DNA of 64,000 nucleotides from Tetracentron sinense (taxonomy: Eukaryota; Streptophyta; Magnoliopsida; Trochodendrales; Trochodendraceae). The notes under the pieces were generated by a model. That model was given only the letters and a program-made list of their open reading frames with translations. It was not told where the DNA came from and made no database searches. Below are positions 44,990-56,282 of the stretch, piece by piece (the stretch's first letter is position 1; every line of letters begins with the position of its first letter). Location of the stretch: the NCBI GenBank assembly GCA_015143295.1, contig CM026570.1, positions 21,707,250 to 21,771,249 on the forward strand. The letters run 5' to 3'. A program made the translations under genes and the position numbers.

Positions 44990-46224
44990 CTATGTCAGGA
45001 TGCACCCCATGGAGGTTTCTTGCACAGAGATGTAGAGTAGTAAGGGCCGTCCTGGTGTAGACGGCACAAGTACTGGAGGATTGAGGAGATATTGCTTTAT
45101 CTTATCGAAGGCCTCTTGACACTCATCCATCCAAACTGTCGGTACGTTCTTCTGGAGAAGCTTGAAGATCGGTTCACAGATCGGAGTGAGCTGAGAGATG
45201 AACCGACTAATGTACTGAATTCTACCCAGGAAACCGCGGATCTCCTTTTCAATCTGGGGAGTTGGCATTTCGATGATAGTCATGGCTTTAGCTGGATCAA
45301 TCTCAATACCTCTTTTTCTGACTATGAAGCCGATGAGCTTTTCTAATGAGGCTCCAAAGACGTACTTAGCCAGATTTAGTCTCAAGCTAAACTTTCTGAA
45401 CCTGTCAGAGTCTTTTCAGGTCTTCTAGATGTTGCTCGGTAGTAGACGACTTAACGATCATGTCATCCACATAGAATTCAGCTGACTTATAGATAATGTC
45501 ATGAAATAGTGCCTTCATGGCTCTCTAATAGGTTTTCTCTGCATTCTTGAGTCAAAAGGGCATGACCTTGTAGCAGAATGTGCCCTAAGGTGTGATGAAG
45601 GAGGTTTTCTCTATGTCCTCTTCTGCCATTCTGATCTGATTGTACCCGGAGAAACCATCCATGAATTAGAGTCTCGTGCCCTGCAATGTTGTTGACTAGA
45701 ATATCGATGTGTGGTAGAGGGAAGTTGTCCTTAAGGCTTGCCTTGTTTAGGTTCCGATAGTCGATGCACATCTAGACTTTACCATCCTTCTTGGGTATGG
45801 GCACTATGTTAGCCAACCATTCAGGATAAGTTGCTATTGCCAAGAAGTCTGTGCTAATCTGCTTTTCTACTTCCTTTTTTACCTTCTACAATCATTCGGG
45901 CCTCATCCGTCTCATTTTCTGCATAACTGTTCTGACGTCAGGGATCAAGGGTAGTCTATGCACCACCAAAGCTGGGTCTAGGCTGGGTATGTCTGTATAT
46001 GACCAGGTAAAGACATCACTATAGCTCTTCAGGAAGTTGATCATGTCTGTTCTTTGTTGCGGGCTCATGGTTGTACCAATCTTGACGAGCTGCGGGTTGT
46101 CCTCGGATCCAAGGTTCACTGTCTCGGTATCCTCAATGTTTGACTGTAAAAGCCCTTCACTGTGTTCCAAGAGATCCAGTATCTCATGTGGTGGTTCCTC
46201 TTCCTGCTCTGAATCATATTCCAC
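44990..46224 (-). pseudogene. Ogre pol, reverse transcriptase
   Basis: The pre-RT segment (46224-45892) reads INFLKSYSDVFTWSYTDIPS and VVHRLPLIPDVRTVMQKMRR. The RT core includes MCIDYRNLNKASLKDNFPLP and, after a frame change near 45660, the catalytic box FYVDDMIVKS at about 45475-45446. The connection (LAKYVFGASLEKLIGFIVRKRGIE and GFLGRIQYISRFISQLTPIC) runs to a stop at 44990. Several stops lie around 45600-45500 and 45790-45890. Catalytic residues are readable but the frame is broken. Confidence 0.9.
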
Positions 46225-48330
46225 TTCCGTTAGTTCCAGAAGTGTTTCAGGGGTAGCCTTAGTGCAGGTGATTTCCTGGCAAAATATTTAGCTAAGTTTA
46301 GCATGCTAATGATTTTTTGTTTTTGGTGGCTTCAGGACACTAGGCCTTCTAGGGGAAGGGTCCGTGTGATTTTAGTCATCAGCCAAAATGTTTGATGCAA
46401 AACATGATTTTTAAGTCAAGATATCAGATTTCATTTATAAAACAAGTATGATTGCTTATTACAAAAGTTTGACTCAAAAAAAAAGAGGCCGATAGTGGCC
46501 TAACATTTGGATTTTGTAAATAGGAGCAAAAGATATAGAAGAAGGAGAGGGGTGATGCTTGTCCACTGCTCGACTGGACTGACCTTTCCTGCACCGCTGC
46601 TGCCCTAGCCCTAGATGGCCTTGATCATGAGAGCCTCAGTCCACCAACGGATTAGTGGTTGGGCGCTAGATGACGCTTCAGTGCCGTTGGAGAGGGTGTA
46701 AACCTGTTCTCCCGCCATGCTAAAAACTTCTGGATCTGGAATCCCTGAAGATTCAGCATTGGGTTGGGGTGTTAAGGTAATGGGTGCAATGTCAAGGTAA
46801 AGCTGGAAGGTTCCAACTGGGAATATTACTGAGATGTGGGGTCGAGGTTCAGGTTTAGTTGACCGGCCATTCTTCTTTGTTAGTTTAGTGAGATAATCCT
46901 TGTATATGGGCCTGTAGCCCAATCCGAATGGTGTCGTGTAGCGTGGAGGTGCATATCTCTTCGTCATCCCTTGGTTTCTGACTCCCAGGCCAGCCCCAGG
47001 TTGATAATTAATTCTTGCCATCATCTTTACAAATGACGGAATCTATTGTCTGTTCTGCTCTTCTATCTGAGAGATGGAACTGACCTGCTCAAACTGATAA
47101 GTCATGAAGGCAGTGCCTTATTCAAGCTCCTGGACGTCCCCGAAAGAACTCATTAACTCCTCAGACAGGATCACGACCAGCTGGTCATCCTAAATAAACT
47201 TGATTCTCTGATGTATAGAGGAGGGAATGGCTCTGGCCGCGTGGATCCACAGCCTTCTAATGAGCAAGGTAAATGATGCGGGCACATTTACAACTTGAAA
47301 GTTTGAACTGAATTGAGCAGGTCGAACTCTGATAGCCAGATCTATGCTGCCCAAATTTTGTCTCGTTGAGTTGTCGAAAGCTCTGATTATCATGGGTCTC
47401 TTCTTCACCTAACTGAGATCCATACCCAAGCTTTTTAGTGTTGATAGTGTACAGATGTTCAAGCCGGAGCCATTGTCGATGAGTACTGAGGAGAGAGTTC
47501 TATCCATGCATTGTACTGCTATATAGAGGGCCCGGGTATGGTCCCTGTCACCGTCTGGTATCTCTTCTTCTGTAAAGGAGATAACTCTTGGTTCTAGCAC
47601 TTGACCCACCATATGCCCCAACTTTTCGAGCGTGATGTCTAGTGTCACGTGGGTGCTGTTAAATACTCGAAGGAGTTGCTTCCAGTTATGCTCAGAAGTT
47701 AGAAGAAGACCCGTGATTGAGATCTGGGCTGATGACTTACTCAACTGCTAAGTAATGTTGAATTCTTCCGCTTTCTCTAAGATTTTTAGTTGAACTGCAG
47801 AGTCTACTGATTCCTTCTTAGGGACTCGTACCCTTACTTTTTCTGTTTCTTTCTCTTTCCCTTTTGCCAGCTCAACTGCCGACGGCTGGTACACCCGACC
47901 AAAACAGGTGAGGTTGGCTATGCTGTCGCTCTCTATGATGAGAGAGCAGGGAGTGGGTATATGGTTGAGACTGAAAGTCTGAGAGGAAAAGCGGGGGATT
48001 CGGACTGGGCCAGTTGAAATGGAGGCTTGGGTAGGAGCCGTGGGCCAATTGGTGGGACAGGGATTGTGTAAACAATTTGCTCTTTGTCAGATTCAAGAGC
48101 AGGTAGTTGTACTGGAGTCTGGATGGCCTATATATTTGATAGAGGGAGGGAGATAATGATTGGAGGTCTGTATGAAGGTCGATGATGCCATCATTTACTG
48201 CGGGTGCGAGAGGTCTCGACTGCCCTGCCCCAACCTCTTCCCACTGTATGAAGTTAATTTGGTTGTTGTGTGGAGGCAGTGGTGCCTAGTCGATGCTAGT
48301 GTTGCTTAGAGTCAGCTCAACCTCTCAGAA
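46225..48330 (-). pseudogene. Ogre pol, protease and G-patch-like segment
   Basis: The protease region at 47744-47409 has SSVLIDNGSGLNICTLSTLK, where the active-site triplet is D-N-G rather than D-T-G, as usual for Ogre-type proteases. It continues after a single TAG (near 47410) with VNVPASFTLLIRRLWIHAA. At 47024-46611 a segment starts INYQPGAGLGVRNQGM, a G-patch-like motif known from this part of Ogre polyproteins. Stops near 47170, 47030 and 46610 break the frame. The upstream part, 47697 to 48956, is tandemly duplicated. Confidence 0.82.
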
Positions 48331-48956
48331 GTTAGAAGACCCGTGATTGAGATCTGGGCTGATGTCTTACTCAACTGCTAAGTGATGTTGAATTCTTCTG
48401 CTTTCTCTAAGATTTTTAGCTGAACTGTAGAGTCTACTGATTCCTTCTTAGGGACTCGTACCCTTTCTTTTTCTGTTTCTTTCTCTTTCCCTTTTGCCAG
48501 CTCAACTGCCGGTGGCTGGTACACCCGGCCAGAACAGGTGAGGTTGGCTATGCTCTCGCTCTCTATGATGAGAGAGCGGGGAGTGGGTACGTGGTTGAGA
48601 CTGAAAGTCTGAGAGGGAAAACGGGGGATTCAGACTAGGCCAGTTGAAGTGGAGGCTTGGGTAGGAGCCGTGGGCCAATTGGTGGGATAGGGATTGTGTA
48701 AACAATTTGCTCTTTGTCAAATTCAAGAGCGGGTAGTTGTACTGGGGTCTGGATGGCCTATATATTTGATAGAGGGAGGGAGATAATGATTGGAGGTCTG
48801 TACGAAGGTTGATGATGCCATCATTCACTGCGGGTGCGAGAGGTCTCGACTGCCCTGGCCCGACCCCTTCCCACTGTATGAAGTTAATTTGGTTGTTGTG
48901 TGGAGGCAGTGGTGCCTAGTCGATGCTAGTGTTGCTTAGAGTCAGGTCAACCTTTT
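47697..48956. repeat. 630-bp tandem duplication in Ogre gag-pro region
   Basis: Sequence at 47697-48326 is repeated at 48327-48956. For example, CTTTTGCCAGCTCAACTGCC begins at 47861 and again at 48491, a spacing of 630. The copies differ at scattered positions. The duplicated part is the hydrophilic segment between gag and protease. Confidence 0.88.
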
Positions 48957-49101
48957 CTTCATCTAGGAGGTTCTGGATGCCACATTTTAGGCCGATGTAA
49001 AAGTCAGTAGCATGGCCTGGACCTTAGTGGAAGGCGCAATGTTGATTGACATCATAGTTTCTGCTTCTTTTATCTGCGGGTAAAAGGGGAGTAGGGCCTC
49101 T

Positions 49102-50463
49102 TTAGCCAAGAAGACCCTGTTTGATCAAAAACTCTAGCAGTTGGCTGAGAGTATAGAGAAGAGGAGTAAAGTTCTGAGGGGGTTTGTTCTGGTGTTGGTT
49201 TTGCCCTTGGTTAGGCCAGGCTGGCCGAGTGTTTCTGTTAGCTGGCTGAGCTGGAGCTACTGGAGTTGAAAGTCTGACGGGTGTGATAGAAGCCACCATG
49301 TGTAAACTTTCTTTCTTTTTCTAATCCCGGGGACCACTTTTCTTGTTGGATGAGGTTGTCAAGCCCCGGACTGGAGTGGATTGCCCCACTCTTGATGGCG
49401 GTTTCGATGCAGGCACCAGTCTTGACAATGGTGTCGAAGTCTACTATGGGTAATGTGACCATCAGTGTAGAATAGGGCTGCTTCAGTGTGCTTATGAACA
49501 TGTTTGTTAGTTCCTCCTTTGAGATAGGAGTAGGGATCTTAACTGCCATTTCCCTCCACCGGGTGGCGTATTCCAAGAATGATTCGTTATTACGTTGGCT
49601 CATATGTTTCAGCTGGCTCCGTTGAGGCCAGAGCTCCTGATTAAAGGAATATTGCTCGACAAAGCAGTCCATGGCGTCTTGCCATGTCTTGATCCTCTGT
49701 TTATCCACAGACATCCACCAAGTCAGGGCTGCTCCCTTCAGGCTTTTCTGGAAATACTGTATGAGGAAGGACTGATTTTCTTGTGTAGGAGCATGTCCCC
49801 CAGGTATAGCTGCAAGTGCTGCCTCGGACAGCCGGAACCATTATACTTGTCGAAGTCTGGGACCTTAAAGCCTACTGGTATAACCTCTCTTATAGAGAAA
49901 GTCAAGTCTTCTAAAGACAGACTGGTGCTAGCAGAAGCACTCTTCATCTTTCTCATTTTCTCTTTCATCTATTTGATGTCCTCGTGCTGATCACGGAGAG
50001 CTGACATAGGGTTCGAGGAAGAAGATGGTCTGTCTTGATTAATGTGAGAGACCTTGGGCTGCTCTGCTCCCTCGAAGTGCTCATACTCCATATCTACTCC
50101 GCATGTAGCAGGTCCAGGATTAGGGATGAGGATCGGGATAGGTTGAGGTTCAGGGATAGGTTATTCAGATGACTCGCCAGTTGGGTTCCGGGTAGAGGGT
50201 TCATCAATTCGGGTTCCAATTAGAATCTTTAGAGATTCCTAAACACTGTAAAGTTTGCCTTGTATGGCCTCAATGTCCCTATCGTGAGCTTGTAGAATCT
50301 CACTGGTCCGTTGTTGCTGATCAACAGGTTCTACCATTGTATCAGAACTACTTTCTGATATAGCTTGAGTTGGCACCTGTTCTGAAACTGGTACTTCTGT
50401 GAGGACCGCGTCTGCTACTTCTGTGAGAATTACATTCACAGAGCGAGTCATGGGTCGACTCAT
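49102..50463 (-). pseudogene. Ogre gag
   Basis: It starts at 50463 with MSRPMTRSV, typical of the gag-pol start of Ogre elements. It continues with FKVPDFDKYNGSGCPRQHLQ (49968 frame) and then the core Retrotrans_gag wording (TWWMSVDKQRIKTWQDAMDC, RWREMAVKIPTPISKEEL, QPYSTLM). A missing base in the A-run near 49780 shifts the frame between the last two; the residues across it (LIQYFQKSLKGAALTWW) are readable in the other frame. A stop after TEVSSSSSAS-like sequence near 49238 and further stops follow. No zinc knuckle is seen, which is normal for Ogre gag. Confidence 0.88.
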
Positions 50464-50821
50464 GCATTAAAAATAATGTAACGACTAATCACGGTTATGT
50501 ATGATGAGACAGAATACTGGAAAGATTTTTCATTGAGTGCATGATTAAGTGTGTGATTACAGGACAATGACTCAAGAAAAAGAAAAGGACTCAACCCAAA
50601 ACAGGTCCATCAGGGATGGCAAAGTCAAGCGGTTGGGGAACGCCCTCAAGATCCATGATCTGTTGTTGGAGGGATATGATTTCAACCTCCATGTGTACAA
50701 CTGTTTCTAAGGCATTGAGCATATGGGATCCGTACTGTCGGATCCGATTGGTCATCTCAACCTTTGCACTGTCAAGCTGTTCTTGATGGAAGTGCAGTTG
50801 GGCCCTAATGATGGCAGTTTC
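50464..50821 (-). other. Short spacer between Ogre ORF1 and gag
   Basis: About 360 bases between the ORF1 stop (50822) and the gag start (50463). No feature was recognised. Confidence 0.5.
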
Positions 50822-51909
50822 TCAGGCATCGCCCCTGCGTCTCTTCTGGAGGGACTGGACTGTATGCTCGAGTTGGTCAACTTGTTCTTGCATGGCTAGG
50901 AGTTCGTGGTTCTGCTCTGTTTCCTGTTGCCTGAACGCTCGCTGGGCCCTCCGCAGCCTCTTCTCTTTCTCCTGGATCTGTAACTGCCTTTCCAAGAAGA
51001 AGTCTGTCCAGGGAACCACCATTTCTGCTATGGGTATGGTTCTGAGAGATGGAGCTGCAACTGGTGTAGGTAGTTCCCTAGGTACGGGCATACCAGGCGA
51101 AATGTCAGGGTTTTTGTCCATAGTCGGTATGCAAAATCAGTTGGTGGTCCTGTTGTAACCACAAAGTCTGGCCATTGATCTCTCTGGGATCTTCGCCAAT
51201 CTGCTTGGAATCAATTGGTGAGGCGTTCAGACTGCACTATAAAGTTGACGAAGTCCTGTTCCAGGCTATCTATCATCGGGATGCGCTGAGGGAATCCAAA
51301 CAGTCTAAGGACTCAGAGTGGTACGTAGGCTACTGAGCTGGTGACACCTGCTAGGACCATGCATTGCCTTCCTGCTATGATAAAGCGTGGTAGCTGTCTG
51401 CGTACTAGCCACACGTATTCCAATGTAATCTACTCCTCTATCAAGTTCTAGAGAAGCCGGTAGAGAGTTTTGACGTCAGTAGTCACTATCTGGCCCTGAT
51501 TCTGAGAAATCTTCTTGGGTAGGCTGTACGTATCTCAGGGGACGTCGGGTACCGGTAGGATGGTAGGCAGGTGTGATACCAACCATAGATGTAGTAGCGG
51601 TGCACTGGCGTGGAAGATGCCCTTTTTGCATTCTACTGCTTGGTTGAGATCCATGAGAAGCTCTGCAAGGATGACCGAGACAATTATCTTGGAGTCGCGT
51701 ATGTCTTTGATGATTTCCACCAAAACTGAGTCGGAGAGGGTGTGGCATCTTGGGAACATTAACTAGGACATGATGATCAGTGCAAAGACATTAAGACCTG
51801 GAAGTTCAGCTGTCAAGGAATCAGGGTTCCACCTAGGCCAGTACTGTTGCTCAAGAAATTTAATAGACACTCGTTCGTATGTGCCACTAGGTTCATGCTG
51901 CAAGGAAGT

Positions 51910-52427
51910 AGGCTTGATTTGTAAAAACCTTTAGAGGTTTGACTAGAAGTTCGCCTTGTAGTGTGGTACTATGGCATCGCCTTCCATGGTTATGCCAAGG
52001 ATGCGCTGAACCTCCTCCAGTGTTGGACACAACTCATTCTTACTGAAACGGAACACCATATAGGATGGGTTCCAACACTGGATGGCTACATTTAAGAGGC
52101 GTCAGTCTGGCTCAACCATGAACAAGTTTAGTGTGTTATCCATTCAGTAGTACAGGGCCCAGGGAGGCAGGCTTGATTTGTAAAAACCTTGAGAGGTTTG
52201 CCTGGAAGTTTGCCCTGTAGCGCAGTACTATAGCATCGCCTTCCATGGTTAGGCCAAGGATGCGATGAATCTCCTCCAGTGTTGGACACAACTCATTCTT
52301 ACCGAAACGGAACACCATATAGGATGTGTTCCAACACTGGATGGCTACATTTAAGAGGCATCAGTCTGGCTCAACAATGGACAAGTCTAGTGTGTTACCC
52401 ATTCGGTAGTACTGGGCCCAACCGAGA
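51910..52427. repeat. 259-bp tandem duplication in Ogre ORF1
   Basis: AGGCTTGATTTGTAAAAACC begins at 51910 and at 52169. The copies run 51910-52168 and 52169-about 52427, with roughly a dozen visible differences. Confidence 0.9.
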
Positions 52428-52512
52428 CACTGATCCCGAGTTAGGACCTCAATTTTTTTCGGAGAGTTTTGTCACATGCCCCCTAGGAAGTCAGGTGCAC
52501 GGGCCGTGAAGG

Positions 52513-54673
52513 TGTTGGACATATATGCCCTCAAAAGCCAATAAGAAACTTTTCTATGTAGATTAGACAAGCATCATATTCACACAACCAACTATAAAGG
52601 GTATTTATATAAATTACTGTCTCATTTGATGATAACATAAAGTTCCATAGGTAACATTGTAGGAAAATCATGCAAAGGTTGCGAGGAGATATGATTTTAC
52701 GGTTTCTTGTAAACCTAATATTGTTCAAAGCCTCTAGAGTACTGGTTAGGCATCGTACTTCATCATGGCTTGCACATATGTAGTTCTACGAGATAGTGTG
52801 ATGAATCTCATTCACAGAGAGTGGTGACTCTTGACTAACATGTGAGTATATGTAGCAAGTACATAATACTGAACGGGGTCACTAGTGGATACCCTATGGA
52901 ATACACTGTCAGATTGTATTAGGGTTATCCATTTGACAAATTGTCCTTAAACCTGAGAGGTTAACATCTTCTCAGACATCTGTCTATATGGCTTTGATGT
53001 GCCAATCGGCAATTTCCAATACATGGGACTAACTCCGGGTACGTTGGGTCATGTACACAATGTTTGGAGAAGTGTGTAAACACTCAATCAGGAATCCACA
53101 ACTCCTTAATTGGAGATAATGATATCAAGGTGATACTTGTTGAACTAAACGATTAAATCCAGTACTGGTGCTTTTCGGTAAAATGGTTTTTATCGAAGTT
53201 GATATTTTTAATATGGAAAAGTATATATATACATATATATATATAAGTTCTTTTCTAATGTTTCTTCAAAAGTGTTTTGGAGGTTCAGTTCAATGAAAAA
53301 GTAATCATGAGAAAGGGTTCTATTCATAAGCTAGGGACTAAGACAGTGGAATTGTTCCAATCCCGGAAGCTTACAAGTGATATCGAAATGTAGAAGGATT
53401 TATTTGTAAATATATTGTGAGATGGGACTTACAAGCAATTCTCTAATTTCTGGAGGTTAATCACATTGTATTAATGGACATTAATTGTGATTGGTGGAAG
53501 TCCAAGGACTTAGATAACATTCTATGATCCTAATGGAGTTTTAGGAAAGGTGTTTCCCAGTAACAATGCTTTAACCAAAAGGTTGAGTACTTGGTTCCAC
53601 AACCGGAAATAGGAGATCCCTTTAGATCCCACACACAAGGACCTTCTTAAAGTATTTAATTTAATTAATTAATTTCTCTAAGTAATCACTATATAGTATA
53701 GTAAAGCTCTAAAAGGTGGAATCACATTAGATGTGAAAAACCAAATGGGTAGGACCCATTGGGGATTTTATTAAAAGAATCATAAAGTGACCTAATAGGG
53801 TTTGGAATCCTAGGGGTGTGTGGATTGGGGCCCACCTAGGGTGGGACGCCCACTTCATGGAGGTGTTAAATAATAATAATAATTGTTATTATTATTTAAT
53901 TAGTATCTAATAACTACTCTCCTTATTGGATAAGGTTAGTTAGTTAGTTAGAGTTAGTTACTAATTAAAGATTCCTTGTTGGACAAGGATTCTATTAGTT
54001 TCTTACTAATCAAGGAATCCTAATTGGATTAGGATAATGATTAGATTAGTTGGACACTAATGGATAAGGTTAGTTTTTATTAATGATTATTCCTAATTGG
54101 ATTAGGAGAAATCAAGAATTAGAAACAAATTGAGGAATTCTAATTGGATTAGAAAGTGGACTCTTGAGTTGCAAGCAACCCAAGCTCTCCTATATAAAGA
54201 GGTGGACGTCCAAAGCTTGGGACACAATAAAAATTTCCAGAATTTTATTTTCTCCTCTCCTCAATCTCACACCCTCCCACTCCTCTCTCTTTGACGTGTA
54301 CGGTCACCCCTCTCCCCTTTCTTCTCTTATGTGTTCTAAGTTTTGAATAATCAAGAAGAAGAAGATCAAGGATCTTCATCATCAAGAAAGGTTCTTGATA
54401 ATAAAAATTGGATCTTTATTTCAAGATCCTAGAGCTAGAAATTTGGAAGGGCCATTAGCTTCCATTAAAGAAAGCTTTAAAGGAAAAAGAAGGTTCGTGT
54501 GAATCGACAGGAGACTTGACACTTGTGAAGTTTTGCAAGTACTATTCTAATGTGGATTTGACTTAACAATTTCAAAGTCGCAAAGGTGAATGTTATTCAT
54601 ACCTTCATTCAATAAAATCAATTAAAATCTTAGTCGATCTGTGTTTCTAAAATTAAAAAGAGGCATACTTTCA
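52513..54673 (+). mobile_element. Solo LTR of an Angela-like Ty1/copia element
   Basis: The 2161-bp segment begins TGTTGGACATATATGCCC and ends GGCATACTTTCA. It is flanked by identical GAAGG copies (52508-52512 and 54674-54678). The start resembles Angela-lineage LTRs as I remember them. A TATA box (TATATAAAG) at 54191-54199 gives a plus orientation. An AT-rich tract with TATATATATA lies near 53225-53245. There is no primer site, coding region or partner LTR, so it is a solo LTR. It splits the Ogre ORF1 fifteen codons after its start. Confidence 0.92.
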
Positions 54674-54717
54674 GAAGGTTGACCATTTGGTGAAACAATT
54701 CTTGACTGACCTGCCAT

Positions 54718-55552
54718 CTACCTAGAAAAATGTACAGACTCTATGTAAGTGTACTGTGCACAATGCAAGAATGATGCAGGTAATGATGATGCATTTTTTT
54801 TTCTTAGGTGTCACAAAGCACATATGCTCTGATAGGGCAAGCGGACAAAGATCCAGTATGCTTTACCTAGGTTGTTAGAAATCGGGGGCCTATCAGGTCA
54901 TGGCTGGAACAAGTCCGAGGAAGACCTGTCTTCCTGGGATTTGAACCCCGTGTACTATGTCAAGATCTAGGATAGGGTGTGTTTTATTACAAACACAAGG
55001 TTTGCTTATCACATGCCCCTAGGTGGGTGCTTATCCGGGTAGGATGCGCCCGGGTAGTCAACCAAGATTGGGGACGGGTATAGGATGCAAGCAGATTAGG
55101 GTTTAGAGTATCCCTCCATGTTTGACTGCTTGTAGACCATACCCTGGCCTATGCTATATGTATGCATGCTGGGGTGATGCAAGTGTATTCCTAAGGATGG
55201 AGGGATCACTTAACACCGTATATGCGACTCCTTTGAAAGGGATGATTGGTGTAAGCGGGAGCGTTCAGAATCCTTCCCTGAGGATAATCACCCAGCAAGA
55301 GTAACTCCACAAACCTCCAAGACTTTTAAACCTCTGTCACTGAGGATAATCATCCAACAGCCGTAAGCATATTAAGCCTATCTAAAGGGTTTAGGGTTGT
55401 TATATTACTATGCCATGTATGGGACACACAGTACAAAATACACTCAAAATGTATAAATAATTACTATTAGACTAAATTCTAAGGCATTTGAGTAATATTG
55501 ATATTAATTTAGCTTAGACATAGGTTCTGGTTTGAACCTTGTGGTGCACACG
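54718..55552 (-). other. Leader of the Ogre-type element
   Basis: Non-coding region between primer site and ORF1 start. Two copies of a CTGAGGATAATCA(C/T)CCA segment occur near 55278 and 55340. No conserved protein was found. Confidence 0.6.
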
Positions 55553-55570
55553 TCCCCAGTAGAGTCGCTG
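55553..55570 (-). other. Primer binding site of the Ogre-type element
   Basis: On the minus strand CAGCGACTCTACTGGGGA, close to the TGGCGACTCTGCTGGGGA site that I associate with Ogre/Tat elements and a tRNA-Arg. The first two bases and one internal base are changed. It lies four bases after the LTR end. Confidence 0.7.
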
Positions 55571-55574
55571 GAGC

Positions 55575-56282
55575 TGTGAGCATGGATTCCGGTTACCCAC
55601 TTTTTTGGCGTGATTATGTTAGATTATGTTTAGAGTCGCCACTTATTAATTCAGAAGGGATAAGTCCCCAGGTAATGGATAAGGTCTTGGTCTGCTTAGA
55701 ATTCTAGGTAAGAGGATCAGTTAAGCCTGGGAAGGTGTTAGGTACCCCAGCACTTCCGTTTTACAACGGTTCCCTACTTACTAGGTGTAAGCCAAGTTAA
55801 TGTCAAAGATTAGTCAAATACCTTGAGTTTAGTTTATAATAATCCAAAAGGTGAGAAGCTAAATTAGGGTCGAACCCGAGTTGGGTTGCCTATGTGCTCA
55901 CATTGGGGTGAGATCCGACCAAGCCTAGTTTTGGCACATGAGTCCATGCCGAGGCTAAGGGAGAGTGTTGTGTGTGCACCAAGGGTGGCTTAGGGTCTAG
56001 CCAGGAGGCTAGGGTTTGTTGACCGGCTTAGTCAAGTGCATGGTTATGTTTGATTGGGCCCAGTAGGCCAAAGGATAATCCGGTAGACTAGGGTTTAGGC
56101 TCGGTAGGCCGAGAGGTAAGCCCGAAGGCTAAGGTTTGGCTCGGTAGGCTAAGGTTTGACTCAGGGCTAGGCCTAAGACTAACTAGAGGTTTACATAGGG
56201 TTTAGGGGATTTGGCAGGGGATTACCATGGTGAAAAGACCTTAACCATGGTTAGACAGCGGTGTAAAAATTGGGTGCTTACA
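55575..56282 (-). repeat. 5' LTR of the Ogre-type element, internally shortened
   Basis: 708 bp, with the same ends as the 1082-bp 3' LTR. A ~20-base duplication (GATTATGTTAGATTATGTT) near 55612-55630 is unique to this copy. Most of the GGTAGGC and CTAGGGTT arrays are missing. Confidence 0.88.

Larger units (their letters stand above)
50822..54717 (-). pseudogene. Ogre ORF1 (plant-mobile-domain-like), split by a solo LTR
   Basis: The ATG at 54717-54715 (MAGQSRIVSPNG) is followed within 45 bases by the inserted solo LTR. Beyond it (52507 leftward) the frame shows DQCLGWAQYYRMGNTLDLSI, YMVFRFGKNELCPTLEEIHR, then CKKGIFHASAPLLHLWLVSH (51759-51535) and a final coiled coil (KEKRLRRAQRAFRQQETEQN) ending KRRRGDA at 50822. 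The F-x-x-N-E-L-C-P-T-L-E-E and LLHLWLVSH patterns are those of the ORF1 proteins of Ogre elements, related to plant mobile domains. Their function is unknown. There are stops and frame changes throughout, and a 259-bp tandem duplication (51910-52427). Confidence 0.8.
29203..56282 (-). mobile_element. Ogre/Tat-type Ty3/gypsy element, with two nested insertions
   Basis: The outer boundaries are paired LTRs (29203-30284 and 55575-56282) that share both termini, TGTAAGCACCC on the minus-strand start and ...GCTCACA at the end. Flanking five-base sequences ACCCT (29198-29202) and ACCAT (56283-56287) agree at four positions, as a decayed target duplication would. Inside, on the minus strand, come leader, ORF1, gag, protease, reverse transcriptase, RNase H, integrase and a long 3' region. 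ORF1 upstream of gag, the large size and the protease/RT wording are Ogre features. Removing the Tekay element and the solo LTR with their duplications leaves about 14.9 kb. Confidence 0.88.
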
